Positions 21,230 to 36,200 of a DNA stretch of 64,000 nucleotides are shown piece after piece (the stretch's first letter is position 1; each line of letters starts with the position of its first letter). Both the position numbers and the translations under genes were made by a program. The stretch is from Nectonema munidae (taxonomy: Eukaryota; Nematomorpha; Nectonematoida; Nectonematidae): the NCBI GenBank assembly GCA_030549495.1, contig JAUIRK010000509.1, positions 866,501-930,500 on the forward strand. Direction: 5' to 3'. Below the pieces are notes generated by a model. It did not search any database. It saw nothing but the letters and a program-made list of their open reading frames with translations, and was not told where the DNA came from.

Positions 21230-24200
21230 CTATAAAAAGAAATTGCGTTATATTCCAGCATCAATGGTTTGTTTTTCGCTATCTAGTGACAGTAAAAAAT
21301 ATTCAAATAGAATCGTTGTAGTTGTAAAGGAAATGAATGTAAGATTTTTAAATCTGATTTATGATACTTTCTAGGTTTGTCACTGAACACTGAATATGGA
21401 AGGATAACAAAATCTCGATTGATATTTTATCGACAGAAAAAATGCCTATCTTGAGTCGTGTGAAAAAGTATCGAAGGAAAAAGCAAATGATCTAGCACTA
21501 ATTAACAAATCTAATTAAAACCTTTTTGTTAGCATTTTCTCACACTGGGTAGGTTGTCTGCAAAATGTTCAATCGATATTTATCTTGGGCATAAAATTTT
21601 CGGGTCTGATGCATATTTGAAAAAAAGGATTAAACGAATTATTATGAAAAATTTGTTAATCAATAAGATACGATTAAAAGTAAACATGTTATAAACAATT
21701 ATCCTTTAACACAATTGCATGAAGATAATAAATTATAAAGTTATCAGTCTTGCTGAAAAACAAGCTCTGTCTTACTATGTACACGACTATACCACTCAAA
21801 CATACAAGGAACCTATCGACAATTCCTGGTACTTGGAAGATCAAATTATAAAAAGATGTTAAATTGTTAAACTCTTCTCATGAGAAACTCTGTGTTGGTC
21901 GTAGGATTTTAAGTAGTAATATATATCCTCTCCTTTGTAATCCTATGATAATAATAGCTTTTGATTTATTTAATGATTTGTTTCATATGGTAAAGGCAGA
22001 ATCGGTAATTCACTTATCATAATGATACATTCTATTTTTGGCTTTGTCATTTACTGTCTCATCAGTCTGTCCTTTCTCTATTTTCTCGATAAGTATGTAT
22101 GCCTAAATTTTCCATTTATATCTCATCATATGCCGACGATCTATCAATCAAGTCAATTCACGCCAATGCAAACACCCGTACCAGTCAAGCACAAGCATAT
22201 AAAGCGCAACTCGAAGATTGGATAAAACTACACTAAATAATATCACAATACCACAGAAAGAAGAAATCAAAGTACTCGGTGCAACATACAAAACTTCTGT
22301 CCTTCGCAACTCACGTGAACACCATACTCTCAAAATGCAGACCCAAACTCAGGGCACTTAGAGCGCTAACTGGCACACAATTTTGTCAAAATAAATAAAC
22401 CCCCACCGCTATCTACAAGCAATACATATGTTCAATAATGAATTACACCAGCTCATCCTGGGCTCCCACAATCTCCAATACACAAATAAATAAATTACAG
22501 AAAATACAAAATACTGCACTGTGAATCATTATTAGGCAGAACACAGTCAATACACATTGAACATTTACACGCAGAAACAAAGATTCTTCCTCTAAAGAAA
22601 TATCTTGACATGCGAGGCACCCAATTCCTTGCCTCAGTAACAAACAAAGTTTTTTACACATATATACCCATTTTCAAGTATGCTGAATTCAGTGGTGATA
22701 TTCATTTTTTATGAAAATCAATCAAACCTATCAAAAAATTGATTTATCTCAAAAAGAAACATTTTATCCAAATAATTATATAAAGTTTTTTATATATGCG
22801 TACTCATTTTCAAGTAAGCTGTGTTTACTGGTGATATTACTTTTTTATGAAAATCAGTCAAAGCTGGCAAAAAATCATTTAAATATGACAGTCCATGTCA
22901 AAATTAAAATTTTTATACATATATATCCATTTTCAAGTATGTAGAATTTAATGGTGATGGTCATTTTTATGAAATCAATTAACCTGTTAAAAAAATCGAT
23001 TAAACCAATTAAAACCAATTAAATTAAAATAACTTCTACTTGTATGTAATTTTGCTATTCATTCTATGATGATCGTTTCTTGGTAGCTCTTTTTTCATTA
23101 GAAATTTATATTCTTCAATGTGTGTTCGAAAATTTTTTCATAATGATAAAATTACTTTTTTCCTCTCTCAAAGCATTTTGATTAAAGAATCTTCTGGATG
23201 ATCTTAGACTTTTTTTTATCAGTATTGTGTATTTTATTATCAGGCATGAATATTTGTCAACCAATCTCATTTCAAAGGTTTTTTTCTGATGAATCATTCG
23301 TGATGTTCATTGTTCAATTGCAAAACGTTGTCCACGTTCTTCATCTAAAAAATTATTTCTTTGACGCAAAAGGAAAAAGATGGACAAATTCAATTTAAAT
23401 TAAAAATATCTTGATAGTGACTAAATTCTCACATATTGGCATCTGTGCCATTTTTGATAAATCTGACCTATTCTAAATTTTCAGGTTTCCTACCCATCTT
23501 AGCTAAATGATAATCAATGATAATTACTTAATGATAATCATGTTCTAATGAACTAGGAAGTGGTGTCTAATATTGGGTGCTTCGAAAAAGAAGTTCTTCT
23601 TTTACAAATAAAAAATCTATAAATCTATAGCTTATCATCTAAGATTACAATTATAATTTAGATTATAATTAATAAAGATCTTCCATTTAGTAAAGATACA
23701 TATTTTTTAAAATTATTTCTTTTGATCACACGTTCTCTTTTCAATTAGTTTTCAGGTTGCTTCCTTCTCTAATACTAATCTTCAAAAGATTTGTTAGTAC
23801 GTTTTGTTTTTTTAAATAAATATTTCTTACTCAAGATGATTGAAGAAAGTATTATAAGCCAAAATATACAAAAAAAATTAAATTTTTACTATATAATTAA
23901 TAAATAACGATTTTTTGAATTTTTTTATCACTAATTCAATTTCCACTTCCAGATATTTTTTAACCGTATTAGCCAAAATGGAGTATAGAAATAAAATAAG
24001 CATTGTCGATTTGGTATAAAAAAAGATATTATATTTGAAAGAGATATTTTATTTTTTTTGAAAATATTTTTGAAGACAGTATCTAGAAGTAAACTACAAA
24101 TCTGTTTGAAGCTTTCAGATATTTTAAAACCATAAATGCCAAAGTTGAGTCCAAAAATGAAACCGGCATCTTCCATTTGGTATAAAAACAGATATTTTAT

Positions 24201-27200
24201 TAAAATTTCAAAAATATTTCTGTAGACATTAACGAACATTTGATTGACACTTTCAGACATTTTAAAATCTCTAAATGTGAAAACTGATTTCAAAAATAAA
24301 ACTAGCATTGTTGATTTGGTATAAAAACATATATTTCATGTAAAACTAGAGAGAATATTTTTTGAGATAGTTTTTAGAAGTAAACCGCAAATTTGATTGA
24401 CACTGTGAGATATTTTAAGACCTCTAAATGTGAAAACTGAATCCAGAAAAGAGACCAGCAAATTTCATATCTTCTAGCTTTTTCAAAACATCTCGTGGGG
24501 CAAAAAGCATCGTTTTTCCCACTTTTTTGTTTAGGTAAAATGATCTCTTTTAAATTTCTTTTTTTTCTTTTTAGCATATTCAGATGAAAAATTCAACATT
24601 TTTTGGTAAATTTTGTTATTAGCTATTGTAGGTATGTTTGCTTTTTGATAGTGCCTTTTTATTTCTTCAACAACCATTTTTGAACTAATCACACTAATCT
24701 TTGATCGTTTAGAAGAATTTTCATTTCTCAACTTATTCATATTACTTTAAAACAGATGACTTTCACATGCTTCGCCAATGTAGGTTTCATCGCATAGTTC
24801 ACCGTTGATTTGGCAAATAAGATTTTTCTTTGCGCAGTTGTGGTTTTCGATGAAGGGCCAGTTTTGTTGGAAAGAAAGCCTTATCAATTGTTCATAAATA
24901 CCAACATAATATTTATGTTGAGAAAAGGCTATTATATCTTTATATTAACCCCACATTACCTTCTTCAAATAGTGCTAACGCCACAAAGGCACACCTAAAG
25001 GTCTTCAAGTTCATCTTAACAACAACAACCTCTCACATCCGCAATTAAAGCCTCCAAGAGAAATTTAATATGATCATCGTGAATAAATCCTTGAAAAACT
25101 GTTTCCATTCCCTGCAGAAACAAAAGCAACAGCATGTTAAACTTCCAAACACTCTTCAAACTTCCAACAATTCTCAAAAAGATGAACTTCTTGATCACCT
25201 TCATTTTTAAATATCGTTCCTCCCTCAAAAATAAGAAAAATAAAAAACAAAATGACGACACAATCCTCAACAAAAGCCCCAAGTTTGCTCTCAACATTCA
25301 TAATAACAACACTAAATTAAATTGCCCATTTCTTCATCGTTTGCAACGAAACACAAGATTTATGGAAAAATCTTTTTTCTAACCTTCCCAGTTCTTACTC
25401 GAACATTTTGAGACCAAACACATCAAGTCGTATAAATACCTTTCATCAAACAAATAAATTCCCAACATTAACTCCACACATAGAAGTCGCATTCTCCCGA
25501 ATTGGGAGCTACATATCTTCAATCCCTAACAAGAGCCTTTCACCTGATCTAAACATCCCCAAACAAAAATTAGAAGATATCCTCTCCTTAAAAAAGAAAG
25601 AACACCTAACATTTCGCAGATCTGATAACGGTGGAGAAATGGTTGTCCTTGACACCCTATCCTACAACACCCAAATCAATAACTATCTATCCGACGCAGA
25701 AGTTTTCAAACCAATATTGAAAACACAGAGTTTCACCAACTCTGTCATTAAGCAAGCTAACAAACTAACCAGAAAACTACACGCTAAACACAACCTTTTC
25801 ACCATAGTGATGAATGATTTATTAGTCACCAATACACCCCCTGCCTCAATATATGGACTTCCTAAAACCCATTAAGATACTAAACAAAAACATTTAAGTA
25901 AGATTATATCAGCGATTGACACACCAACAGAAACACTCTTACATTTGGCTATTGAACAAAATTTTATCAAATCTTTGCAAGCTCCTACCCTGCTCTTTAA
26001 GGAACACAAAAGTTTTCCTTTCGAAAAAATCATTCGGAAACGTATTCTCCTAACCCCCTACCAGTTAGTTTGGATCTAATTGATTTGCACAACGCAATTC
26101 TACTTGAAACTTTAAGCACCCTTGTTATCAATAGAATTAAAAATAACCTAGACAAAGTTGACATTGCACCTTTCGACCTTGGACTCATTAAAGAATTTTC
26201 TTGACTTCACCCTTCATAATAACATCGTTCTCCATGATGATGACCACTTATACTTACAGATTAAAGGCCTCCCTATGGATGGCAAATTCTCATGGATATC
26301 TATTTAACGATTAATTCAAATCGTTTCATCACACACCCACTTCATGCTAAACCAACCAAGAAGCCTCTTAAAGACTATTAACTACTTCTCTGCACATCCC
26401 ATGACAATCAAAAAATCAAACTTTTTAGGACATCTACATAGGGTAGCAATGCTCACCAAAGATATTGGAACCATAATCAAACTCTATCCAAACAACAATT
26501 ATCCTATAAACCTCCTACGTCATTGGTTAAATTAATTCACTCTTAACTCAAATACCGAACCTGAACATTACATAAAATACCTCTTCCCTGAAATCCACCA
26601 ATACCAGCAACTCAACACTTCTAGGCGAAAAAGTGAAAAGCTAATTAAGATTAACAAACTTCCTATTTCACTCAGGATAAGAATTCTTTCCAACAAAGCT
26701 CGCCCTTTACCAGCGCATCCTCACTCCAATTTTTGGAACTTCCAAAAAAAATCACAACTACGAAAAGAACATTCTTATTTACCAAAATGATGAAAGATAG
26801 AAAGGCGGCTTCATATGGAAATATCGATATTCAAAGTTTTTTAATAAACGAAAAAAATGCATGTCTTGAAAATAAAATGGAAATAATAACTGAAGGAATC
26901 GATGGAAAAAGTTCGAAAGAAGTTATGATGAAGAAAGTTATGAAAATACACAAGTTGTGTACAAAAGATCTCATAAAAAGATGTTGCAAAATTGGAACTA
27001 ATATATGTTTACACCATGATATATTAAAAAAATGGAAGAATAGTTTCAACGTTTCGCCCACACCTATTTTTTAATATTTTCAAAATGTATTATAAAAGAA
27101 TTTTTGTCCAATGAACACACCACCATTATTTTATTACTCGCCATTACACTTTCACTCTCAGCTCCGAATCCAACCATAAGTGCGCATAAATGCAGAGATT

Positions 27201-30200
27201 TTATCAAGCATCACTACCTTTTTGCTTAACAAGATAACAAAATCATTGATATGTGAGACTGATAATTCATGTCCACTGTTGGCTTTACGGAGGACCTACC
27301 AGAGATTTGCAAAATACGTTTTCTCACCGACCAGAAAAAAATATTTTTTTAGTTTATCCGAAATGAACCCAAATAAAATTAAAATTTTTAACCCCTGCCC
27401 GAGCTGTTAATTCAGATTTTCAGTGGCCGAATTAACAGATCTAAATTTTGTAGTTCTCTGGAACATGGATAAATTACGTAATGCCAAATTGTTGAAATTT
27501 CAACTCCCCTTTGTAACGAACATGTAACACATCCAAGACCCTCTACCACTTCAACAAACTTTTGTATCACCTCGATCGCTTCCCAGTTCTCTCTCAATTT
27601 GCGATTTTTATGCTTAAAATGGAAATCTTCAAAGAATAAATATTCAATTGATTAGTGAGTAAAAATATGCGGCATTGTCTCACGTGTCCAGCTTTTTGAG
27701 GTTTCGGAAGATTATAATTTATTTAAATTCCTATGAAGTAGGATATAAGATGTCTCTTTTAGTTGTACATAACAGAAAAACTACCTGTGTCGAAAGAATC
27801 CCCTTGCTTGATGCCTCCAAGATTATTACTGTTATGCGTACCTTGTGTCGGTGGTTGGAGTCTAGCAGATATTTGAAGGGTGATTTCTCGGGCTCTTCAA
27901 ACGCCAAGAGTGCAAGCGTTTTTTCCAGCTCCCGCAGACAGTTAGAATTTTCTTCTCCATGCTCGCACAAATTGGATTGGGCGTAGGAGAGCGCCTCGTC
28001 AATGCGTTTGCCACGAATCAGCTCAATCAAGTGCTGTTGCTGGAAAGGAGAAAGCGTTTGGATAAAGAAAAGGAGAAAGAGTTTACAAACTTGGAGTTGG
28101 AAGTGGAGGGGCTTGTTCTCGTCAAAGAGCTCGGGCTCCAGCTCCACACTCTCCGCTATCGCCTTCTCGATGTTTCCGCTCTCCACCTCGCCCTTGATCT
28201 TGAGGCGCGCGTACAGAGACGCGGCATCAAAGGAGCCCTCGTCGTCTTCTTTCACGCACGCTTCTTGCCTGAACACGTCAGCCGCTTCCTTGTATCCTTC
28301 TAAATCAAACCAACTCGCTACAGTAAGGAAGAAATGCTGGCTTACAGACCCCCGCTCTACGCCAAGGCTTCCTATCATACATGACTCAAATACGATGAGT
28401 TAAAAGCACTGCTTGCTTAATTTGTCATGTCCTCCAGTGATCACTGTATCAATTCTGACTATCTCTTACATAGCTTAAATGGAACTGTTATTATTGATTA
28501 TAAAACTATCGAGTATAAAACTTTAGAAAGTTTATAAAATTAATTTTTTAGATGGCGTTAATTATTTATGCCAACCTACTTTGAAGATTGACATGTTCGA
28601 GAAGAAGGAAATGTCATTTCTGTGTTAGTTTGAATCATTATTACTTACAAACTTTTTTATTGCATCAAATAAATAAAATTAATTTTATAAGGACATTTGC
28701 GTGACCACGTCTAAGTAATTTTCTTCATCTCTATGCATACGCTGTGAAACACTATATGAATATAAGAATTGATTTCACATGTGAACGAGGATTACTGTAA
28801 TCGCCATCTCTTTTCGTAAATCAGATATACATATATGATATCATATATGTATTATCAATACAGTTTCTATAAGGTTTTATATCTCCATCACAGTATAAGA
28901 AGTTTTTACCTTGTCTTTTCTTTTCCTTGCTATGGATTCAAGGAGTAGTGATTCTGATAGTGATTGTAGCCGTGTTGGATCGGATGTTTGCTCATAGGGT
29001 GATTATGAAATAACTAGTACCACTTGTAATAAAAGTGTAGATGATATCGGACAGAATATCTCCTAGCACCTGATGTAATGCATTATTCTTGGAAACCAAA
29101 TAGACAGACAGAGAGACTCGTGGAAGAGGAGTTGCTACAAATATGCATAACTTTGCTGATTCTATGCCTGGCCCACAAGGTGATGGAAAAAGATCAACGG
29201 ACTCATTCACTATTTTTAGCCTTTTTTCACTCAAAGTTTGATCAGACACATATATGAATGTAAGAAAGCGAAACTTCACGAAAACTACATGTAAAATGTA
29301 AACTCTAATAATTTCTTTTTTTTCGTGTGTTAGAATATTTTTTTCAAGGTTTGCGCTATTGCTATGGGAAATTTTTGATCTCCTTGCATAATTTGAATGT
29401 CTTTTCATATCCAGGACAATCAACAAATGACAAAGTACGGTAAACTTTTTTTGAAGGCTGCTATCAGCAGAGATATCTTTGTCCTGATAAATATTTTTAT
29501 AAGATTCGATTTCAAAAGAGATAGAAATCCAACCGATAAGTTGAGTTCAATTAGACGTATACACGATGAGTTTGTTCAAAATTGTCGCAGATCAGCAATT
29601 AGTGAATTATTATAGAGGAAGATCACATATAAAAGTGTATGATCCATCAAAACCAAAACCGTATGGAATGAAAGTTTATCATTGCAATGGAACATTTGAA
29701 AAATTTGAACCTTGAGGAATGTGAGAGCAGATTTTTGTATACCGACTATATATATACAGTATATATACCAAAAAACATGCTAGGAAAAACTTTAAGCCTG
29801 CTTATGTCATGTCTAATTAGCATATTTCTGAAATAAACACTACAGGAGATAGAAATTAACCACAAACTATCATCGATTACAATAAGTATAAATCAGGTGT
29901 AGATACACTGGTTAGAAGTTTTACTTGTTATAGGGCATCAAGGCATATGGTAATTTTTACTAATTTTCTTGATGTTGACGCTAGCAATAGCTGAGTTATA
30001 GTGAACGCCAATATGCCAAATTTATATCCGAGTGTTTCAAAATGCGGTATGAAGTATTTTTTTAGAAATTTGGCTTTATCACTCACAGAAAAGTCCATGC
30101 AACTTAGATGTGATAAAACGTCAACCCGTATAATTACAAGGAACCTTTTGGCATTTTATGGGTTTAATAGAAGGCATAAAGCCGTAGCAACATTAAGTCC

Positions 30201-33200
30201 TCATAGATAGTGCTTTTTTTCGAATTGCCATCCCAAAAAAATGGCAAAAATGCAAAAGTCACACTTTTCTTCTACGTGCTTAATGTTCAAATATTTATTT
30301 TCATGTTTCCCATACTGTATGTTTGTTAAAAAAATTTATTGTTAATAATAAGAATGGAAAAATTTGTTATATTGAAATGTTATTTTAAAGTGGGGCGGGG
30401 GGGGAGTCAAAATTTCTCAATTTATAGAAAAAATAGAAATAATGCGAAATGAAGTAAACATATCTAACTTTTTCTTTATCTAATATTCTAATAGTAGATT
30501 TAAAAAGGTAAGATTTTAAGTTATTTTTAACATATGCCTTGTCTTATAAAACGACTCAAGATTGAGTCTAGTTAAAATAGAGGCTTATCTGATACAAAAA
30601 ATATATCCATTTCTCTTACTTTTGTATTACAATATGTATATTCTAAATACTTTTATTGACAGATTGTTATGAACGTAATAATATAGAGTAGAGTCTCTGT
30701 AATAAGACCACCCTTGGGACTTGTATTTTATGGTCCTATATGCGGGATGGTCTGAATATTTTGCGGGATGGCTTTAATATAAAAACAAACAATTGCAATT
30801 TTAATTGAGGCGAAAAAACAATAAATTAAAAAATATGAACGATAGACTTAAATAAGAACTAAAAATATTAGGGATGATGTTTCACTGACAGATAGCTTCA
30901 GTATGTGTTTGAAAAGATGTTATTGTACTAAGATGCTTACTTAGAAAAATTGAGGAAATGAATGCATTGTTGTCAATGTGTTAATACAATAATCTTATTT
31001 ATTGTATAAGATAATACACACAATACAGATAGCCTACTTTCACTACAATTTCTATGGTCGTAATAACGGGCATGTTTTCTATATGAAATGCTCCTATATA
31101 TTTAAGTGCATGATTGTAATGGTGGATTAGCGAGATGGTCTCAGGCAGGGATGGACCGAGAGGGGGGATGCATACCCCCCCCCCCCCACCAGCAATCTAT
31201 TCAAGAAAAATTAAGGTTGCTGTTAAATGTAGCTTACATATGAAAAGTTTTAGTTTATAACAACTTTAAACATTAAAAACTTTTTCATTTTTTTTTTTCG
31301 CTTTTTATTCAAAAATATTGTTTTTGATCATTACTAAACAATATCATTCAAATAATATTTAAACTTTTTTCAGACAAAAGACGTATTTTAGTTAGAAAAT
31401 TACTTAGATTTCCTACATCTGTATTAAAAGTATTCGAATATCTTTTCAAACTAAAATATCCTTGTTTATTTCGTTATGCCTACTTAACACTAAAACACAA
31501 TCCCTTTTTTACTAGTAAATCTAACATTTAGATTTTTAGACAAATATAGGGAGCTTAGGGAAATAAAAATAAAAAAAGTGTATTCTAAGTAATATATTTT
31601 GTCTCTTTTCTTTAGAAATAATAGAAAGTGCACACTAAAATTTTAGTTGGTAAGAGAGTAGAAAAAGCAAGTAAATTCACTCAATTATAACAACAACAAC
31701 AACAATTTGTATTTTTGAATCATAATATTTTCTTTTATTTAAAATGGCAGATTTAAAAATCTAATCAGTTCAAAGGAAACTTATTTTAAAGTAAATAATT
31801 TTCTTGTAGTAAACTATTTTTTTCATAAAAATTAACGTTTTTATTAAATGAGAGTTTATACTTTTTTTTAACATATGTCACAAAAAAGATATTGTTTAAA
31901 TCTAATTTTAAAATTGTATTTGTTAATAATTTTTTTTTGTGTTTTAGAATTTATTTTCAATGATTGAAAACAAAAGTTCTAAGAGAAAAAAACTCATCAG
32001 TGATTTTTTTTATAACTCTAGTTCGAATAATGTGTCAACTGAAAACAATTATTCTTTTCCACAAACATCAAAAAAAGAACATGAGTTGATTAAAAAGCCA
32101 GAAACAAGTTTAACAAATAATGTAACAAGTATTATATCATTGGATCTTTCTAAGAAAAATGACATTGGTGTTGTTTTTTCAGAAGGTATTAGAAGCAGTT
32201 TACTATGCAGTCAGTTGACAGACTTTGATAAAAAAGAACTCCTAACCAATCATTGGTTTCCTGATGACAAATTTAAATTCCCCTTTACATTAAAAGGAAA
32301 AAAAATCCACAAAAAGTTTTTCTTGGAAAGCAGCATATATCGGGAGATATTTATTATCCATTTAAATATTCGAAAATACTGTCAGGGCTTGTTTGTGTTG
32401 CTTGTGTTTTGTTTTCACATGAATTTGCAACGAACAATCGCAAAAAGGAAACCCAACTTGGACAGCTTGTCATTAAAGCATTGCAAAAGTATAATCACTT
32501 GACAGGAAAAGACGGCTATCTAACAGAACATTTGTCTAAAGATTATCATAAAGGATGCATGACATTTTCTGATTGTTTTTTACATTCTTACGAAAACAAT
32601 ATATTGACTTCATTAAACAGTAATCATAAAAGTCAAGTACAAGATAATAGAGAGCGTCTGGTTCCTATAATTAAAACGATTATTCTTTGCGGAAGATTAG
32701 GAATTGGTTACCGTAGAAACTCCAAAAATCCAAACGTTGAAGATGATTTTTCAGTTTTGAAGAGTGATGGCAATTTCAATGCCCTCTTGAATTTTAGAGT
32801 TGATTCCGGGGATAAAACTCTGGAAATGCATTTGAAAACCGCTGGAAAGAATGCAACCTATATTTCTAAGACTGTGCAAAATGTAACTAATTACAGTTTG
32901 TGGGAATTTGATATCAGAAAAATTATTCAGGATGTCAAACAAGTAAAATATTTTTCTGTTATTGCAGATGAGACTACTGATTCTTCTCATAGCGAACAAC
33001 TCGCTATTTGTGTTCGGTATGTAATAAAAATTGAAGGTAAGCATGAAATTAGAGAAGATTTTTTAAGCTTTCAAGAAGTGGATAATTTGATAGGTCAGGG
33101 TTTAGGAGAAAAGATTATTGACACTCTAAAAAAGTGTGACCTCGATCTCAAGTATTTAGTAGGTCAAAGTTATGACGGCGCTTATTCTATGGCTGGACAT

Positions 33201-36200
33201 ATAAATGGAGTTCAAGCCTATATTCGTAAACATTCTCCAAATGCTGTGTATGTTCATTGTAGCAGTCACTGCCTAAATCTTGTTTTGAACGTTTCTTCCT
33301 CTCTTTATGAAATCAGAAATATGTTTTCTGTTGTTGAAAATGTAATTTCGTTTATAAATGATTATGTGAAGCGTAGATCTCTTATGAAAGTTTATTTGAA
33401 TGAGGCTGGAAGTCAGAACATTAAACTTAAACCATTTTGTCAAACAAGATTTATTGAAAGACATGATTCAATTACTCAACAATTGTTGATACTTTAGAAG
33501 AAATCATAAGATCAGCAGACAGAAAATCAGCTGATATAGCAAATTCTTTATTTAAATCGTTAATGAATCCTGTATTTATTGTTTCTTTGGCCTGTGTCAA
33601 AAAAGTTATGAGTTTAACCCACTATCTTTCAAAAGCTCTCCAAACAGTTAATACAGATTTGATAAGTTGTTTTGAAAACATTAATTTCGTTAGAAACACC
33701 TTAATTCAATGGAGGTCTTCTTCAGACGAATGGACTAATGAAAACTATGGAACTTTCATGGTTGCTGAAAAAATGGCTGAAGCGGTTCAAGCTCAAATTA
33801 CTATGCCAAGAATTGCTTCTCGTCAAATGAATCGTAGCAATGTTCCAGCTGAATCAGTAGGGGATTATTTTAAACGATCAATATGGTATCCGTATTTGGA
33901 TGCTATTATCCAAGTGTTTGACCAAAAATTTACGTCGCATAGCATTCTCATCAGCAAAATGGCCATACTTATACCTTCAGAAGTTTTAAATTATGAATGG
34001 AAGGATATATGCGAATCAATAAAATTTTATGACCCTATTCTCCGTGTTACCGATGCTGATGATGTAAGAATTCAGTTCTTAGAATGGAAAAACTTCTGCA
34101 AAAAACCGGAAAACAAACCCAAAAGACCTCTGGAAGCTCTAGATATAATACCAGAGCGGCTAAAATATATTAAAAAGCTTTTGACAATTTTCTGCACTGT
34201 TCCTATCACTACATGTTCAGCAGAAAGAGCTTTTAGTTCTTTAAGAATTTTAAAGAACTATTTACGTAATCGTATGAGCGACGAGAGACTAACAGGACTT
34301 GCTCTCATGTACCTCCACCCTAAAATAGAAATCAAAATTGATGAAGTCATTGATCGATTTTCAAAGCAAAAAGAAAGAAGAAAAGACTTTGTAATATAAT
34401 TTTAATCATTTATTTTACATACGTTTTCAAATTTATTCCCTAATAAAATGTGTAAAATATTTTGATAATATTAGTATACCCCCCCCCCCCCCCACAAAAG
34501 ATTTCTAGATCCCCCACTGGTCTAAGGAGAGAGTTTTCATTGTTAAAAGGTGTATACAGTTGAAAATGGTTTTCAAAATACATGGTCGCTTAAGTGAGGT
34601 GGTCTTCTGAGTGAGGTGGTCTTTAAGCACCTCACAAGAAAAATTTGTTATAGTTTTCCTTGAACAAAAAATAATTTTTTTCTATCAGTTTGCTTCAATT
34701 TTTTGATTGTTTTTGTAAATAATCAAGTTTTTAGAATGAAAACACAAAAAACAAAAAGAAATGAACATAGTCTCAAAGATAAAGTTTCCTTGATAAATAC
34801 GTCCGAAGGTAGAAGTCAACGTTATTTGGCAGAGAAGTTTATTATTAGTAAAACACAAGTTCAATCAATTTTGAAAAGAAAAGAAGAGTACCTAAGGGCT
34901 TTTACAACAAATTTTTCCGCTAGCAAAAGACGAGTTCATAACTCATCTCAATTTGAAGATGTAGATCTTGCTGTTTGGGATTGGTTTCAGAAAGCTCGTA
35001 GTATGAACATTACAATTTCAGGACCTATGATACAAGAACAAGCATTATTGTTTGCTTCACAACTAAAAAGAACCGACTTCAAAGCTTCATGCGGATGGTT
35101 AAGTAGATTTAAAAATCGCCATGGAATTTCTTTTGGAGCAATTTGTGGTGAAAAAGGTTGTGTTGACGATAATATTGTATCTGAATGGAAATTAAAAGTT
35201 AATAAACTCATCAAAGGTTACAATGAATGTGATATTTTTAATATGGATGAAACAGGTTTGATGTTTCGATGCCTTCCTGATAAAACTTTACGTATACGTG
35301 GAGAACTTTGTACCGGTGAAAAAAAATCTAAAGAACGCTTAACAGTTTCAGTTTGTGTTAATCAAAGAGGTGAGTTTGAAAAAACTTTAATAATTGGACA
35401 TGCACAAAGACCGCGATGTTTTAAAAATTTAGATTTTAAAAAGTTACCATTTACATGGTACGCCAATAAAAAAGCCTGGATGACATCACACGTTTACTAG
35501 AATGGGAAAATAAAATCGAAAAGTTATTCTTTTTTTAGACAACGAGTCCTTCACACATAAAAGATAAAAAATATACAAATGTTAAACTTTTGCCTGCGAA
35601 AACAACTGCTGTTTTGCAAGCACTAGAGATGAAGGCATCTTCCAGTTTATCAAGACTACATATAGAAAACAACTACTCAGACTTGTTCTTTCAAAATTTG
35701 ACTCTGGTTTGAATGTATCCACTATAAGTAAGTCAGTTACTACACTTCAAGCATGTGACTGGGTAGTTGAGGCAATATCAAGATGCAAATCAGATTCAGT
35801 TACTAGATGTTTTGCTAAATGTGTATTTCAATCTTCAATTCAAAGAAGACACATCTCTTGCTCAATTAATTGATGAAACGGCAAAAAAATTTGAAGTTGA
35901 AGAAGTGATGACGGCGGAAAATCATCAAGTAATTGATGAAAAGCTACTAACATCTGAAAATCTCTCAGAAGCGTGGAAATCAAGAATTGTGGGTACTCTA
36001 ATTGAGGATGTGAACGAAGAAATCACAGAAGATAATGAAGTGATAGAATCAAAAGAGAAGCATTAGAATTTAGAGAACGCATAAAAAACTATTGCCTAGA
36101 CAAAAGTTTAACTGATGTTTGGTTGGAATTTGCAAAGGCTCAAACACTTCTACAAGAAAAGATATTTTACTTAGAGCATAAAACAAAACAAACCAAGATT

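Noticed and set aside
28300-28378. Start of GID8 at an in-frame ATG (28378)
   Set aside because: This frame merely reads through the acceptor at 28300. The LisH motif is only complete when 38303-38153 is joined to 28299.
27959-28403. Plus-strand open frames over GID8
   Set aside because: They are antisense shadows of the GID8 exons and show no family resemblance.
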